Positions 36,011 to 45,454 of a stretch of 64,000 nucleotides of DNA are shown one piece after another. The stretch is taken from positions 372,001 through 436,000 of the forward strand of contig NZ_JAUFPR010000008.1 in assembly GCF_030409325.1 (NCBI RefSeq). Direction: 5' to 3'. This DNA is from Mucilaginibacter aquaedulcis. Lineage in GTDB: Bacteria > Bacteroidota > Bacteroidia > Sphingobacteriales > Sphingobacteriaceae. The translations under genes were made by a program, and so were the position numbers. The notes beneath the pieces are model-generated. The model did not search any database and was not told where the DNA came from. It saw nothing but the letters and a program-made list of their open reading frames with translations. Within the stretch, counting starts at the first letter, position 1. Each line of letters starts with the position of its first letter.

Positions 36011-36988
36011 TTATCTGGGTACTTCAATTTTCTGTATAATTTGAGCTACCACGTCGTCAGGGCTTACGCCCTCCATCTCTTTATCAGGAGTAAGCATAAT
36101 ACGATGCCTTAATACGGGAGCAGCTATATAAATAATGTCGTCAGGTGTTACAAAGTCACGCCCTCTTATTGCAGCCAGCGCCTTGGCCGCATTAATTAAC
36201 GCCAGCGATGCCCGCGGCGACCCACCCAGGAATAATGATTTATGATTACGGGTTTCGTAAATAATTTTGGCAGCAAACTCCAGTAGTTTTGCTTCAACAT
36301 GAAGTGTGCGTACCTGCTGGCGCAGAGCAATAATATCGTCAGCGGATAAAACAGGTGAAATATCGCTGAGCTGATCTGTTGTTTTTTGCTGATGTTGCTG
36401 CGTTAAAATTGTTATTTCTTCTGCAAGCGACGGATACTTGATCTCTATCTTGAATAAAAACCTATCTAACTGGGCCTCGGGCAGGCGATAAGTTCCTTCC
36501 TGCTCCACAGGGTTTTGGGTAGCCAGTACGGTAAAAGGTTCCTGCATTTTGTAGGTTTGGCCGTCAATGGTAATCTGGCGCTCCTCCATCACCTCAAATA
36601 ATGCCGACTGCGTTTTAGCCGGAGCACGATTAATTTCATCAATCAATATAATGTTGCCGAAAATTGGCCCACGCTTAAATTTAAATTCGGTACTTTTAGG
36701 ATTAAATACCGATGTACCCAGTATATCAGAAGGCATCAGATCGGGTGTAAATTGTATGCGCGAGTATTGGGCATCAATAGCTTTTGACAGGAGTTTGGCA
36801 GTAAGTGTTTTGGCAACTCCGGGTACACCTTCTATCAGGATATGCCCGTCGGCGAGTATACCGGCAATCAGCAGGTCGATAGATTCCTGCTGCCCTACAA
36901 TGATGCGGGCAAGTGTGTTTTTAATTTGATCAACCGCGGCGCTTAGTTTGCTCAGATCGGTTCTTTGTTCAAAATTTTCATTTTCCAT
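36011..36988 (-). CDS. MoxR family AAA+ ATPase
   Basis: A 325-residue MoxR-type ATPase: Walker A GVPGVAKT (about residues 55-62), Walker B IILIDEINRAP (about 114-124), sensor 1 LATQNPVEQEGTYRLPEAQ and Arg finger region typical of the family. MoxR proteins are thought to act as chaperones or metal-insertion machines for VWA-containing partners such as the adjacent DUF58 protein. The start overlaps the upstream DUF4350 gene by 11 bases. Confidence 0.94.
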   Translation of the reverse strand: MENENFEQRTDLSKLSAAVDQIKNTLARIIVGQQESIDLLIAGILADGHILIEGVPGVAKTLTAKLLSKAIDAQYSRIQFTPDLMPSDILGTSVFNPKSTEFKFKRGPIFGNIILIDEINRAPAKTQSALFEVMEERQITIDGQTYKMQEPFTVLATQNPVEQEGTYRLPEAQLDRFLFKIEIKYPSLAEEITILTQQHQQKTTDQLSDISPVLSADDIIALRQQVRTLHVEAKLLEFAAKIIYETRNHKSLFLGGSPRASLALINAAKALAAIRGRDFVTPDDIIYIAAPVLRHRIMLTPDKEMEGVSPDDVVAQIIQKIEVPR

Positions 36989-38162
36989 TATATCCGGATT
37001 GGCTGTAAAACTTTTCTATCAGTTTATTAAGGTTTATTAATTCCATATCTGTTACCTGCTGCTGAACGCTGATGTAATTGACAACATTGATCAGATCGTC
37101 AGCAAACTGCCTGTCGATGCCCGTTTTCTGAGATAAAAGCCTAATAAACTCGTAATCGAGCTTACTGGTTTTTAAACGGTAATGCTCGCGCAGATGCTCT
37201 AACAGATAAGTTATTTTTTTATGCGCGATATTGCTGTTGTTGCGTTTTTCGTAATAAACCTGGCCAACAACGGTCACAAAATCAACTGTCGAGTTTTGTA
37301 GGGGTTCTATCACCGGGATGATTCGTTGCCTGCGTTTTGCCTCATAAATGATAAATATTACCATACTGAACAGGCTCAGGTAATAAGCCCATTGTAAACT
37401 CGCGTTGCCGAAAAATACCCGCAGCGGTGATTCATCTTCCGGAATATCGCCATTTTGATATTGATCCCAATAAACATAATTGGCGTTGGGCATGTATGAT
37501 AATGCTTTAGCCGCATAATCGGCACCCTGTTGGGTAAGCAGGCTATAATTGGTAAATACCTCGGGTGTGGCACACAGGTAAAGGCTGCCCTTGCCAAATT
37601 TATAGCTTAACAATGTACACTGATCAGCATCGTTTTTACTTATTGCGGTAGCCATTGCTTTGTCAAGCCCGCTAAAATATTGGGTTACAATATCGCGGCT
37701 AAATGAGTAATTGTGTTGTGCTTTTAATTGGCTGCTGACAAAATTGAGTGACACATTCTTTTTTGAATAAGCTTCACGCGTATCAATTTTCAGTGAGTCG
37801 GCAAGGTAACCCTGCCACTCAAATGCCGACATGAAAACCGAGTTGCCCGCATTAATGTATTTTAATAGCTCATCTGTATCAAACTTGTTAAGGCTTATCT
37901 TTTTGGCAATGATCATGTAATTGCCATTATGCAGGCCTTTATTATGAAATGCATTATAAACAGACTTATTGGTGTTTACGATAGCTGCCCCGGGAAATAT
38001 TTGGTTTAACTGGTCATGTAAAATGAACGTTCCAAAAGGAATTTTGTCATGATAAGCCAGGGTAGGCAGCCAGTTAGCCGGTGCGGGCTTATTGTATTGT
38101 GCAACCAAGTAACCAATAATTAACAAGCTGGCAATAGTGATATAGATCTTGAAATCTTTCAT
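36978..38162 (-). CDS. DUF4350 family membrane protein
   Basis: A 394-residue protein with an N-terminal membrane helix (YITIASLLIIGYLVAQY) and a second near residues 265-285 (YYLSLFSMVIFIIYEAKRRQR), then a cytoplasmic helical end. The periplasmic part carries the DUF4350 pattern (HDKIPFGTFILHDQL, ISLNKFDTDELLKYINAGNSV). It overlaps MoxR downstream by 11 bases and the DUF4129 gene upstream by four, which signals coupled translation. Function unknown. Confidence 0.82.
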   Translation of the reverse strand: MKDFKIYITIASLLIIGYLVAQYNKPAPANWLPTLAYHDKIPFGTFILHDQLNQIFPGAAIVNTNKSVYNAFHNKGLHNGNYMIIAKKISLNKFDTDELLKYINAGNSVFMSAFEWQGYLADSLKIDTREAYSKKNVSLNFVSSQLKAQHNYSFSRDIVTQYFSGLDKAMATAISKNDADQCTLLSYKFGKGSLYLCATPEVFTNYSLLTQQGADYAAKALSYMPNANYVYWDQYQNGDIPEDESPLRVFFGNASLQWAYYLSLFSMVIFIIYEAKRRQRIIPVIEPLQNSTVDFVTVVGQVYYEKRNNSNIAHKKITYLLEHLREHYRLKTSKLDYEFIRLLSQKTGIDRQFADDLINVVNYISVQQQVTDMELINLNKLIEKFYSQSGYNGK

Positions 38163-38917
38163 GCTATGCTCTTGTTAAAATCCTGAAACAAAGTGCTTAT
38201 CTTTTTAAAAACCGGGGCATCAATAGGAAATTCGCCGTACCAGATATATTCAAACTGGAGGGTTAAGGTTTTAAAAAATTGCCGTTTTTCGCTATCAGTA
38301 AGTTCGTTGATGTAGGCGTTATTTGTTTTGTCGATCTGCCATTTTATTAAATCGGCATCGCTGAGTTGTTTAAGACATTTTAGATAAAGCAACCGAACAG
38401 CCAAACGGTAATTATGTTGCGTTATAGCTTTTTCGGTTTCACTATCAAAGTCAATATCATGAATATCCTCTAATAACTCGGTAAATGGCAAGCCTGCCAA
38501 CGTCGGTTTTCGCCTGAAAATATTCAGCATATTAATACCAGCCAGTTTAAGCACCATAAAAAACACGGTAGCTATGCCCAAGGCAATAATCAAATACTTA
38601 AACACATTGAGTAATATTTTTAGAAAAGGACTGGGATCGTGCTTATTGATTTTGATGGGTTTAAACAGATTCCAGAACCAGGCCCAAAAGCGAGTCCACC
38701 AGGACGGATCTTTTTGCAGATCATCCTTATATTGAAATTCGGGTAGCGTGGTATAGGCTTTTAATGAAGTGCTGTCTAAATAACGCACAGCTACTGTTGA
38801 GCTATCTGTTTTAAGTATTAATGGCGTAGTATGTTTTGCGGGTTTATCCACCACAATGGCTTGCACTGAATGAACAGACAATACAAAAAGAATAATACAA
38901 AGCAGGCGCGGCATCAT
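38159..38917 (-). CDS. DUF4129 domain protein
   Basis: A 252-residue protein: signal peptide (LLCIILFVLSVHSVQA), an extracytoplasmic N-terminal part, a membrane helix at about 110-130 (FKYLIIALGIATVFFMVLKL) and a C-terminal cytoplasmic DUF4129 domain (TQHNYRLAVRLLYLKCLKQL then FEYIWYGEFPID). DUF4129 genes are regularly next to MoxR and DUF58 genes. It abuts the next upstream gene at a single shared base (stop and start at 38917). Confidence 0.85.
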   Translation of the reverse strand: MMPRLLCIILFVLSVHSVQAIVVDKPAKHTTPLILKTDSSTVAVRYLDSTSLKAYTTLPEFQYKDDLQKDPSWWTRFWAWFWNLFKPIKINKHDPSPFLKILLNVFKYLIIALGIATVFFMVLKLAGINMLNIFRRKPTLAGLPFTELLEDIHDIDFDSETEKAITQHNYRLAVRLLYLKCLKQLSDADLIKWQIDKTNNAYINELTDSEKRQFFKTLTLQFEYIWYGEFPIDAPVFKKISTLFQDFNKSIA

Positions 38918-39801
38918 TAATATTGTTCGGGCGGTAAATCGGTATCAGGGTTTGTGGTGCTCATCTTATTTATTTTATCTAACAAGCTTGTGCCATCCTT
39001 ACTTTCTGTTAAATTGAAGTAACAGAGGCACAAAGTGGTTATAGGTAACACCGTGAATATTTGACAGGCATGCTGAAGGACAGCTGTTGCTACAGCGGCC
39101 GGTTTTGAAAATGAATAATGCAAAACCAAGCTCATGGTGTTAATGATAGTTGCCGGGATAGTAATTACCATCATACACACATAAAAAATTATCCATATCA
39201 CTATAAGCGAACCAAAGGTTACCCACCAGTTTTCTTTGATCAAATAAAACGAACGGTTAAAGGCATATCCAAAGCTGGTGTTTTCCATCACCATGATCGG
39301 AAATATCAATGCAAATATGGGGGCAAGATAAAGGCCCGGTATAATGCAAAAAAGCAATGCAAAAACAATAAGTATGTTCAGTAAAATGGAACTGCCTAAT
39401 ACACGCAAAAAATAATATTTGATGTATCCCCACATTTCCTCGGAGGTGGGTATTTGTTTATCCTTAGCCTTATATAAAGCTATATAGCTTAAAATAGTAA
39501 CCTGCATAGTTACAAAGCTCAGTAATGCGAAAATGATAGTGAAAGCGTACTCAATACCAAAAAAGTTAAAAATGGATGGCCGGTATTCCCTGTTGTAAGT
39601 ACCACTGCTGATGCTGCTCATGGCACCCACCATTTTGAGTTGCATAAGACTTGCACTTATAATGCTGCCTGCAATAAAAATACCGCAAAAAATAAAAAAG
39701 TATTTCAGCAGAGGCTTAAAGTTCTGCCTGACAAATAGAAAGGTGTCGTTTATAATTTCGCCAAAATCACGTATTCTGGCTAACTCAACTTTGGGTTGCA
39801 T
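38917..39801 (-). CDS. Integral membrane protein of the MoxR/DUF58 block, unknown function
   Basis: A 294-residue protein with an estimated six membrane helices in its central part (for example FIFCGIFIAGSIISASLMQL and ILIVFALLFCIIPGLYLAPI), a conserved-looking helix pair around FALIFPIMVMENTSFGYAF, and a soluble tail ending LLDKINKMSTTNPD. It resembles the membrane domain of glycerophosphodiester phosphodiesterase-like proteins, but I cannot assign a family with confidence. Coupled to both neighbours by overlap. Confidence 0.75.
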   Translation of the reverse strand: MQPKVELARIRDFGEIINDTFLFVRQNFKPLLKYFFIFCGIFIAGSIISASLMQLKMVGAMSSISSGTYNREYRPSIFNFFGIEYAFTIIFALLSFVTMQVTILSYIALYKAKDKQIPTSEEMWGYIKYYFLRVLGSSILLNILIVFALLFCIIPGLYLAPIFALIFPIMVMENTSFGYAFNRSFYLIKENWWVTFGSLIVIWIIFYVCMMVITIPATIINTMSLVLHYSFSKPAAVATAVLQHACQIFTVLPITTLCLCYFNLTESKDGTSLLDKINKMSTTNPDTDLPPEQY

Positions 39802-40750
39802 GATAGGTTTGGGTTGTTTTATAAATTTTGTTAGGGTATATAATTACATACCATATCATAAATATTAGCGATAATGCTAAAATTGTTATGCTGAGCCAAA
39901 CGGGCATTTCTGTATGCCGGGTTACAAAGCCTTCAAAAAAAGCCGCCACAATTAAAATAGGGATAATGCCTACAGCTACCTTCATGCCATCTCTGGCACC
40001 TTTTTTTAACGAAACCATACGGTTAAAGGTTTTTGGGAATAAAATGCTGTTGCCCAGAATAATGCCTGCCGCGCCTGCTATAATGATAGAGGAAATTTCT
40101 AAAGTGCCGTGTATCCATATCACCAGGATTGATTGTATGCCCAATCCTTTACTAAAAAAATAATACTGAAACGAACCCAGCATTAACCCGTTGCGAAATA
40201 AAAAGAAAATCGAGCCCACCGTAAATATGATGCCGCTTACAAAAGTTACCAGCGAAACATAAATGTTGTTGGCCGCTATTGAAAAAAACATGCTTACCTC
40301 GTTGCCGCTTTTGTAAACACCAAACGGATCGCCTTTGAGTATGTTGGCATTGGTCATATCCACATAATTATCACCCATAATAAGGCGAACAAAGTTTTCA
40401 TCATATTTAGCCGATAGTGCCCCTATAAGGCAAAAGATCATGAAAAACGAAAAGGAATAAAGCAGCTGCCTGTGATAACTTTTAAACAATAATGGTAATT
40501 CGTATTTCCAGAAGGTGAGGAAACGGTTGCTCTTCTCGCTTTTGTTTTTGTAGATGGATTGATGCAGCCCTGCCGCCAAACCGTTTAAATATGCCGTAGT
40601 TTTTGATTTAGGATAAAAGGTTTTGGCATATGCCAGATCATCGGTAATTTGTATAAAACGATCAGCAAGTTCGTCAGGGTCGTCAGTTGGCGATTGCTCA
40701 AAGCTTGTCCATTTAGTGGAGTTTTGTTTAACAAAAAGCGGTTCGCGCAT
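39785..40750 (-). CDS. SpoIIM-like stage II sporulation protein M family membrane protein
   Basis: A 321-residue protein matching the Bacteroidota SpoIIM-like family: amphipathic N-terminus MREPLFVKQNSTKWTSFEQ, a soluble region, then about five membrane helices including FFMIFCLIGALSAKY and IWHGTLEISS-like WIHGTLEISSIIIAGAAG. In Bacillus SpoIIM takes part in forespore engulfment, but the family is widespread in non-sporulating bacteria, here with MoxR/DUF58. Its stop overlaps the next gene by 17 bases. Confidence 0.85.
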   Translation of the reverse strand: MREPLFVKQNSTKWTSFEQSPTDDPDELADRFIQITDDLAYAKTFYPKSKTTAYLNGLAAGLHQSIYKNKSEKSNRFLTFWKYELPLLFKSYHRQLLYSFSFFMIFCLIGALSAKYDENFVRLIMGDNYVDMTNANILKGDPFGVYKSGNEVSMFFSIAANNIYVSLVTFVSGIIFTVGSIFFLFRNGLMLGSFQYYFFSKGLGIQSILVIWIHGTLEISSIIIAGAAGIILGNSILFPKTFNRMVSLKKGARDGMKVAVGIIPILIVAAFFEGFVTRHTEMPVWLSITILALSLIFMIWYVIIYPNKIYKTTQTYHATQS

Positions 40751-40843
40751 GAATACCCGGTATATTTAATATTGGTTTAAAATAATTAGAAAATATACAT
40801 ATATCAACAAAAAAAAGCATATTTATCTTTATATTTTTACTGC

Positions 40844-41587
40844 ATGCAAACCATAAGGATAACCACTTCACAGAATATAGATATTGATTATGAGGTAGCC
40901 GGAGCTGGCGAACGTATGGTGGGCTATATAATTGATGTAGGAATATTTGTAGTTATTTTTTTCACAACATTTATGACTATAGGCTTATCCGGAAGTATAA
41001 ATCATAGTCAGGATATGTTGATAGGGATTGTTGTTCTGATCATCGGTGTTTTATATGTCTTCTATGATCTGGTGTGCGAAACCGCGATGGGAGGCCAGAG
41101 CGTGGGCAAGCGTATAATGAAAATTAAAGTAGTAAGTCTTGATGGTGCACGCCCAAAGTTTGGGCAATACCTGTTGCGCTGGCTGTTCCGCATAGTTGAT
41201 TTTACTTTAAGCGGAGGTGTGTGTGGGTTGATCTGTGTTGCCGTATCAGACAAATCACAACGGCTTGGTGATATGGTGGCTGGTACAACACTTATCCGTA
41301 CTAACCCGCGCACTAAAATGAACAATATTGCCTTTAAGCCTGAAGCTGATGATTATCAACCCATTTTTAACGAGGCAGCAAGGCTAAGTGAGCAGGATAT
41401 AGAGTTGATTAATGAAGTGATCAATAACTATATAAAAAGCCGGAACAGTATGTTGGTTTATAACATGGCAAAGCGTATTAAGGAACTTTTAAATGTTACG
41501 CCTCCTGCCGAAATGAATGATATGTTATTTCTGCAAACTATTGTTAAAGATTACAGCCATATCATAGCTCAGGCTGATGTTTTGTAG
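40844..41587 (+). CDS. RDD family membrane protein
   Basis: A 247-residue protein with the RDD family mark AGAGERMVGYIIDVGIF (an Arg and two Asp in the first helix), four predicted helices, GGQSVGKRIMKIKVV between helices and RLGDMVAGTTLIRT. It is divergent from the SpoIIM-like gene and very likely part of the same module, since RDD proteins commonly accompany DUF4129/SpoIIM. Some RDD proteins act in Na+/H+ transport, but no function is shown for this type. Its 3' end overlaps the convergent DUF2752 gene by 19 bases. Confidence 0.88.
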   Translation: MQTIRITTSQNIDIDYEVAGAGERMVGYIIDVGIFVVIFFTTFMTIGLSGSINHSQDMLIGIVVLIIGVLYVFYDLVCETAMGGQSVGKRIMKIKVVSLDGARPKFGQYLLRWLFRIVDFTLSGGVCGLICVAVSDKSQRLGDMVAGTTLIRTNPRTKMNNIAFKPEADDYQPIFNEAARLSEQDIELINEVINNYIKSRNSMLVYNMAKRIKELLNVTPPAEMNDMLFLQTIVKDYSHIIAQADVL

Positions 41588-41934
41588 AGGACATAAAAGC
41601 CCCATATTTTAACCACATAGCTCACCAACACTATACTGCCTACAAACATAAATAAGGTTTTCTTTACGGCCGATGTCGGGGTATCTAACTTTATAAAAGC
41701 ATCAGCTATGCCATAAGCAAAAAACAGGAGCAGAGGAATTGCCGGAGGATATAAAGCAAAACTCTTTTGAAGATCGCCTTGAAAAAGGGCCATCACTGAT
41801 CGCTGGAAACCGCATCCGGGGCAATCAATGCCGGTTATATATTTGAATGGACAGGGGATTAAATGATTTTGCAGCCAGTGAACAAAGTTCAACTGACTGC
41901 AAAATATTTTCACTTGAAGATAACCCGACGACAT
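41569..41934 (-). CDS. DUF2752 domain protein
   Basis: A 121-residue membrane protein with the DUF2752 signature CPFKYITGIDCPGCGFQRSV (about residues 28-47, with three cysteines in a CxxCG arrangement) and two to three helices (LLLFFAYGIADAF and TLFMFVGSIVLVSYVV). Its stop overlaps the RDD gene; its ATG shares a base with the stop of the upstream gene. Function unknown. Confidence 0.85.
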   Translation of the reverse strand: MSSGYLQVKIFCSQLNFVHWLQNHLIPCPFKYITGIDCPGCGFQRSVMALFQGDLQKSFALYPPAIPLLLFFAYGIADAFIKLDTPTSAVKKTLFMFVGSIVLVSYVVKIWGFYVLYKTSA

Positions 41935-42407
41935 TAAGACTGCGGCGGGTTTGTATTAAAAGGATCTTTATAATCTTTTGATGGGTCAAACGGTTTAAAC
42001 CCAACTGCTCCCGCACCAGCTCCGGCAGGGCCCAGGTATTGATAATTTCCGAAGCCAAGTAATGGGTAAAAAACAAACCCCAATAATATTAGGCCAACTG
42101 TAAAGCCTTCACTTTGGCCAAAACTTTTGCTTAATAAATTAAGTGTCCAGATGCCGAATATGATATTAATGCACGGTATTAAGAATAATATTATCCACCA
42201 TACTGGTTTTCCAACAATTTCAAGTAAAACTATAACATTATATATCGGAATAATGGCTGCCCATCCGGGTTTCCCTGCTTTTTCAAATACTTTCCACATC
42301 CCAATGATAGAGATAATACCAACAATGAGCGAAGGGATTAAAAATGCGCCAAACATGGCTGCAAGCGCGGCAGATGATGGCGCCGAAGAAGGGTCATAAT
42401 TTTGCAT
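41934..42407 (-). CDS. DUF5684-like membrane protein
   Basis: A 157-residue protein with about four helices and the pattern MWKVFEKAGKPGWAAIIPIY, a motif that occurs in small membrane proteins of the DUF5684/signal-peptidase-I-associated type. The C-terminus is cytoplasmic, Gly-rich (GPAGAGAGAVGFKPFDPS). It forms a two-gene unit with the DUF2752 gene. No function can be inferred. Confidence 0.75.
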   Translation of the reverse strand: MQNYDPSSAPSSAALAAMFGAFLIPSLIVGIISIIGMWKVFEKAGKPGWAAIIPIYNVIVLLEIVGKPVWWIILFLIPCINIIFGIWTLNLLSKSFGQSEGFTVGLILLGFVFYPLLGFGNYQYLGPAGAGAGAVGFKPFDPSKDYKDPFNTNPPQS

Positions 42408-42520
42408 TTGGTTTTTGGTTTAAGTAAACGGTTTAGTTTGTTACTGCAAAATATAAAATATTTGGATGAAAATTAAATACATAGTCCTTTTATTACAAAG
42501 TACGAATGATATTTTATTTA

Positions 42521-42528
42521 TAATTTTG
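42521..42528 (+). promoter_or_regulatory. Candidate -7 element of sdaA
   Basis: TAATTTTG matches TAnnTTTG and lies only five bases before the sdaA ATG (42534), which would give a leaderless or nearly leaderless mRNA if it is used. Confidence 0.3.
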
Positions 42529-42533
42529 ACCTG

Positions 42534-43961
42534 ATGCAGAGAGAGCAAATTTCGGTTTTTGATATGTTTAAGATAGGCATAGGGCCTTCCAGTTCGCACA
42601 CACTTGGCCCCTGGCGGGCTGCGCAGCAGTTTGCTGAAGGACTTGAAGAACAGGGGCTGTTACCTATGGTTGAACAGGTAAAGATATTATTATACGGTTC
42701 ATTGGCTAAAACCGGCAGGGGGCATGGTACAGATATAGCTATACTCCTGGGCCTTAGCGGAGATGATCCGGTAACCTTTGAGGTTGACCAGATAGTTCCC
42801 AAAATTTCGGCCATAACTAATACCCATAAATTACAGTTAACAGGTAAACAGGAAATTAATTTTTCTGTAGTGGATGACCTGCTGTTTTTATTTAACGAGA
42901 GCTTGCCATTTCACCCTAATGCGGTAACTTTTCAGGCCTTTTTAAATAACGGAAGGGCCGTATCCGAAACCTATTATTCCATCGGTGGCGGCTTTGTGGT
43001 AAAAGAAGGGGCCACCGGCCCAACCAAGCAGGAGGTTGATCTGCCTTTTCCTATTGATACCGCTGCCGACCTGCTGCATTGGTGTATCAAAACCGGTTTA
43101 AAAATATCGGAAGTGGTAATGGAGAACGAACTTGCCTGGCGCAGCGAGCAGGAAACCCGCACAGGTGTGTTAAATATCTTCAAGGCCTTAAAGGAGTGTA
43201 TATACCGGGGCTGCCATACCACCGGCCAATTGCCTGGCGGCTTAAACGTAGCCCGTCGCGCTTTTAAACTCAATAGTAAATTGATCGGCAATCGTACCTA
43301 TACCAACTATGAGGAGTGGGTTGCTGCCATACGCCAAACCGGCGACGGATTTAAAAATATACTGGATTGGGTTAGTTGTTTCGCGCTTGCTGTGAATGAA
43401 GAAAACGCCTCGTTTGGCAGAGTGGTTACGGCTCCCACCAACGGTGCCGCGGGGGTGATACCGGCAGTGCTGCAATACTACATTACTTTTTGCGACGGCA
43501 ACAGCGAGCAAAAGATCATCCAGTTTTTGTTAACAGCATCAGAGATAGGTAGCATATTTAAAAAGGGTGCCACCATATCGGCAGCTATGGGCGGTTGCCA
43601 GGCCGAGATCGGCGTATCATCGGCGATGGCTGCTGCAGCTTTAACCGAATGTATGGGTGGCACACAAAGGCAGGTATTGATGGCTGCCGAAATTGCTATG
43701 GAGCATCACCTCGGCTTAACCTGCGACCCAATAGGCGGCCTGGTGCAGATACCCTGCATAGAGCGCAATACCATGGGCGCTATTAAAGCCATCACCGCGT
43801 CGCAGCTTGCTTTGCAAAGTAACCCGGAAAAAGCCAAGGTAAGTTTAGATGCCGTAGTGAAAACCATGTGGCAAACCGCGCTTGATATGAACTCTAAATA
43901 CAAGGAAACATCCGATGGCGGGCTGGCCATTAACATCCCCATCAGTTTGCCGGAGTGTTAA
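42534..43961 (+). CDS. sdaA: L-serine ammonia-lyase (iron-sulfur dependent)
   Basis: A 475-residue single-chain enzyme (alpha and beta parts fused). The beta part starts FDMFKIGIGPSSSHTLGPWR; the alpha part carries RVVTAPTNGAAGVIPAVLQYY, AAMGGCQAEIGVSSAMAAAA and EHHLGLTCDPIGGLVQIPC, with cysteines placed for a 4Fe-4S cluster. It deaminates L-serine to pyruvate and ammonia. It is monocistronic: the upstream gene is divergent and the downstream gene convergent. Confidence 0.96.
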   Translation: MQREQISVFDMFKIGIGPSSSHTLGPWRAAQQFAEGLEEQGLLPMVEQVKILLYGSLAKTGRGHGTDIAILLGLSGDDPVTFEVDQIVPKISAITNTHKLQLTGKQEINFSVVDDLLFLFNESLPFHPNAVTFQAFLNNGRAVSETYYSIGGGFVVKEGATGPTKQEVDLPFPIDTAADLLHWCIKTGLKISEVVMENELAWRSEQETRTGVLNIFKALKECIYRGCHTTGQLPGGLNVARRAFKLNSKLIGNRTYTNYEEWVAAIRQTGDGFKNILDWVSCFALAVNEENASFGRVVTAPTNGAAGVIPAVLQYYITFCDGNSEQKIIQFLLTASEIGSIFKKGATISAAMGGCQAEIGVSSAMAAAALTECMGGTQRQVLMAAEIAMEHHLGLTCDPIGGLVQIPCIERNTMGAIKAITASQLALQSNPEKAKVSLDAVVKTMWQTALDMNSKYKETSDGGLAINIPISLPEC

Positions 43962-43982
43962 TTAAAGTATATAATTCACAAA

Positions 43983-44702
43983 TTATTTTTTATTAAGTCG
44001 GCTGATTATAACCGGTTTAAGTTGTTCAACCCAATAATGGTACATAATGGCAGATGGGTGAAGTCCGTCGTTAGCAATCAGGGTTAGGTTATCAGCCGCT
44101 TGTTTTGATATCGGTGTTATATCTATATAATGGACACCTGCATTGGCACTTGCCTGGCGGTTGATGTTATTAAACTGATCAATCTCGGGGCCAATAATGG
44201 CTTCCTTACCATTGGCAAATGGAGTTACTCCATAATCAGGTATGGATAGTACAAACACCCGGGTTTTATCGCCCTTGGCAAATTTGATGGCTGTATTTAA
44301 AACCTGTATAAACTTTGTACGGTAGTTTTCCTGACTGCCACGGCTATACTGATCATTCACACCTATAAGCAAAGTAACAATATCATAGGTTTTATCTTTA
44401 ATATCACTATTGTCAATGGCAGATACAAGCTGGTCGGTTGTCCACCCGGTTTTGGCAATAATGGTAGGTGTGTTTACTTTATGACCAGGAAGTAAAGCAG
44501 CAAGCTGATACGGAAATGATTCACTGGCAGCTACCGATTCACCAATGGTATATGAATCGCCAAGGGCAAGGTAATTTAATGTGTCGACAATAGGTATTTG
44601 AGGCATAGGTGCAGTTATGTTTGATTCCATCGAACCAATGTTCTTTGAGCAAGCAGAAAGACTGCTTATTGATAGTAAAATTAAAAAGAATGCTTTCATC
44701 AT
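43983..44702 (-). CDS. SGNH/GDSL hydrolase lipoprotein
   Basis: A 239-residue lipoprotein (lipobox LSAC, Cys18) of the SGNH/GDSL fold. Block I is LALGDSYTIGES with nucleophile Ser50, block III is LLIGVNDQYSRG, and block V is NDGLHPS with the Asp-His pair. Such enzymes cleave acyl esters (lipids, acetylated glycans), and the lipid anchor places it in the periplasm or on the outer membrane. It overlaps lipB by four bases, so it may be co-transcribed with lipB and the phosphopantetheinyl transferase. Confidence 0.88.
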   Translation of the reverse strand: MMKAFFLILLSISSLSACSKNIGSMESNITAPMPQIPIVDTLNYLALGDSYTIGESVAASESFPYQLAALLPGHKVNTPTIIAKTGWTTDQLVSAIDNSDIKDKTYDIVTLLIGVNDQYSRGSQENYRTKFIQVLNTAIKFAKGDKTRVFVLSIPDYGVTPFANGKEAIIGPEIDQFNNINRQASANAGVHYIDITPISKQAADNLTLIANDGLHPSAIMYHYWVEQLKPVIISRLNKK

Positions 44703-45454
44703 AAAATCTCCATACCAAATAGTACGGAAATATGATGTTTCAGGATTTTTTTAACCTCATTTATATCAACTTCTTTACCTAATTCTTTCTGCATAGACGT
44801 TACTGCCTTATCGTCTATACCACAGGGAACTATATTATTAAAATAATCCAGATCGGTATTGATGTTAAAGGCCAGGCCATGCATGGTTACCCAGCGGCTG
44901 CAGCGTACACCCATGGCACATATTTTACGGGCTTTCTCATTATCAGCATCAAACCAAACGCCGGTGTAACCGGGGTATCGGCCAGCCTGCAGGCCATAAT
45001 CGGCAAGGGTGAGTATTACAGCTTCTTCCAGCTTACGCAGGTAAAGGTGTATATCGGTAAAAAAGTTGTCGAGGTCAAGTATCGGGTATGATACAATTTG
45101 CCCGGGCCCATGGTAGGTAATATCGCCGCCGCGATTAATGGTATAGTAAACGGCATGCTTGTCTTTTAATCCCTGTTCGTCGAGCAGTAAATGTTCGGGC
45201 TTGCCGCTTTTGCCTAAGGTATACACGTGCGGGTGTTCGCAAAATACCAGGTAGTTAAAAACTTCATCAGGTGTAAAAGGCTCAAAGGTATCGGCTGGTA
45301 CCAGTGTTTTGGCTGCCGCTTCATAAGCCAGTTCGGAATTGCGGTTATTAAGTTTGGTTTTTACTGATGCAGAAAACAGTTCTTCCTGTTTATCCCAGGC
45401 CTGCTGATAGTCGATCAAACCCCAGTCCTGAAAAAATACTTTTTTATTCTTCAT
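44699..45454 (-). CDS. lipB: Octanoyl-[acyl-carrier-protein]:protein octanoyltransferase LipB
   Basis: A 251-residue LipB of normal length with the motifs GGDITYHGPGQIVSYPI, KICAMGVRCSRWVTMHGLAF and IVPCGI, the last holding the catalytic Cys. It moves octanoyl from ACP to lipoyl domains, the first step of lipoate synthesis. It shares one base with the upstream phosphopantetheinyl transferase gene, whose product makes holo-ACP, a suitable partner. Confidence 0.95.
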   Translation of the reverse strand: MKNKKVFFQDWGLIDYQQAWDKQEELFSASVKTKLNNRNSELAYEAAAKTLVPADTFEPFTPDEVFNYLVFCEHPHVYTLGKSGKPEHLLLDEQGLKDKHAVYYTINRGGDITYHGPGQIVSYPILDLDNFFTDIHLYLRKLEEAVILTLADYGLQAGRYPGYTGVWFDADNEKARKICAMGVRCSRWVTMHGLAFNINTDLDYFNNIVPCGIDDKAVTSMQKELGKEVDINEVKKILKHHISVLFGMEIL

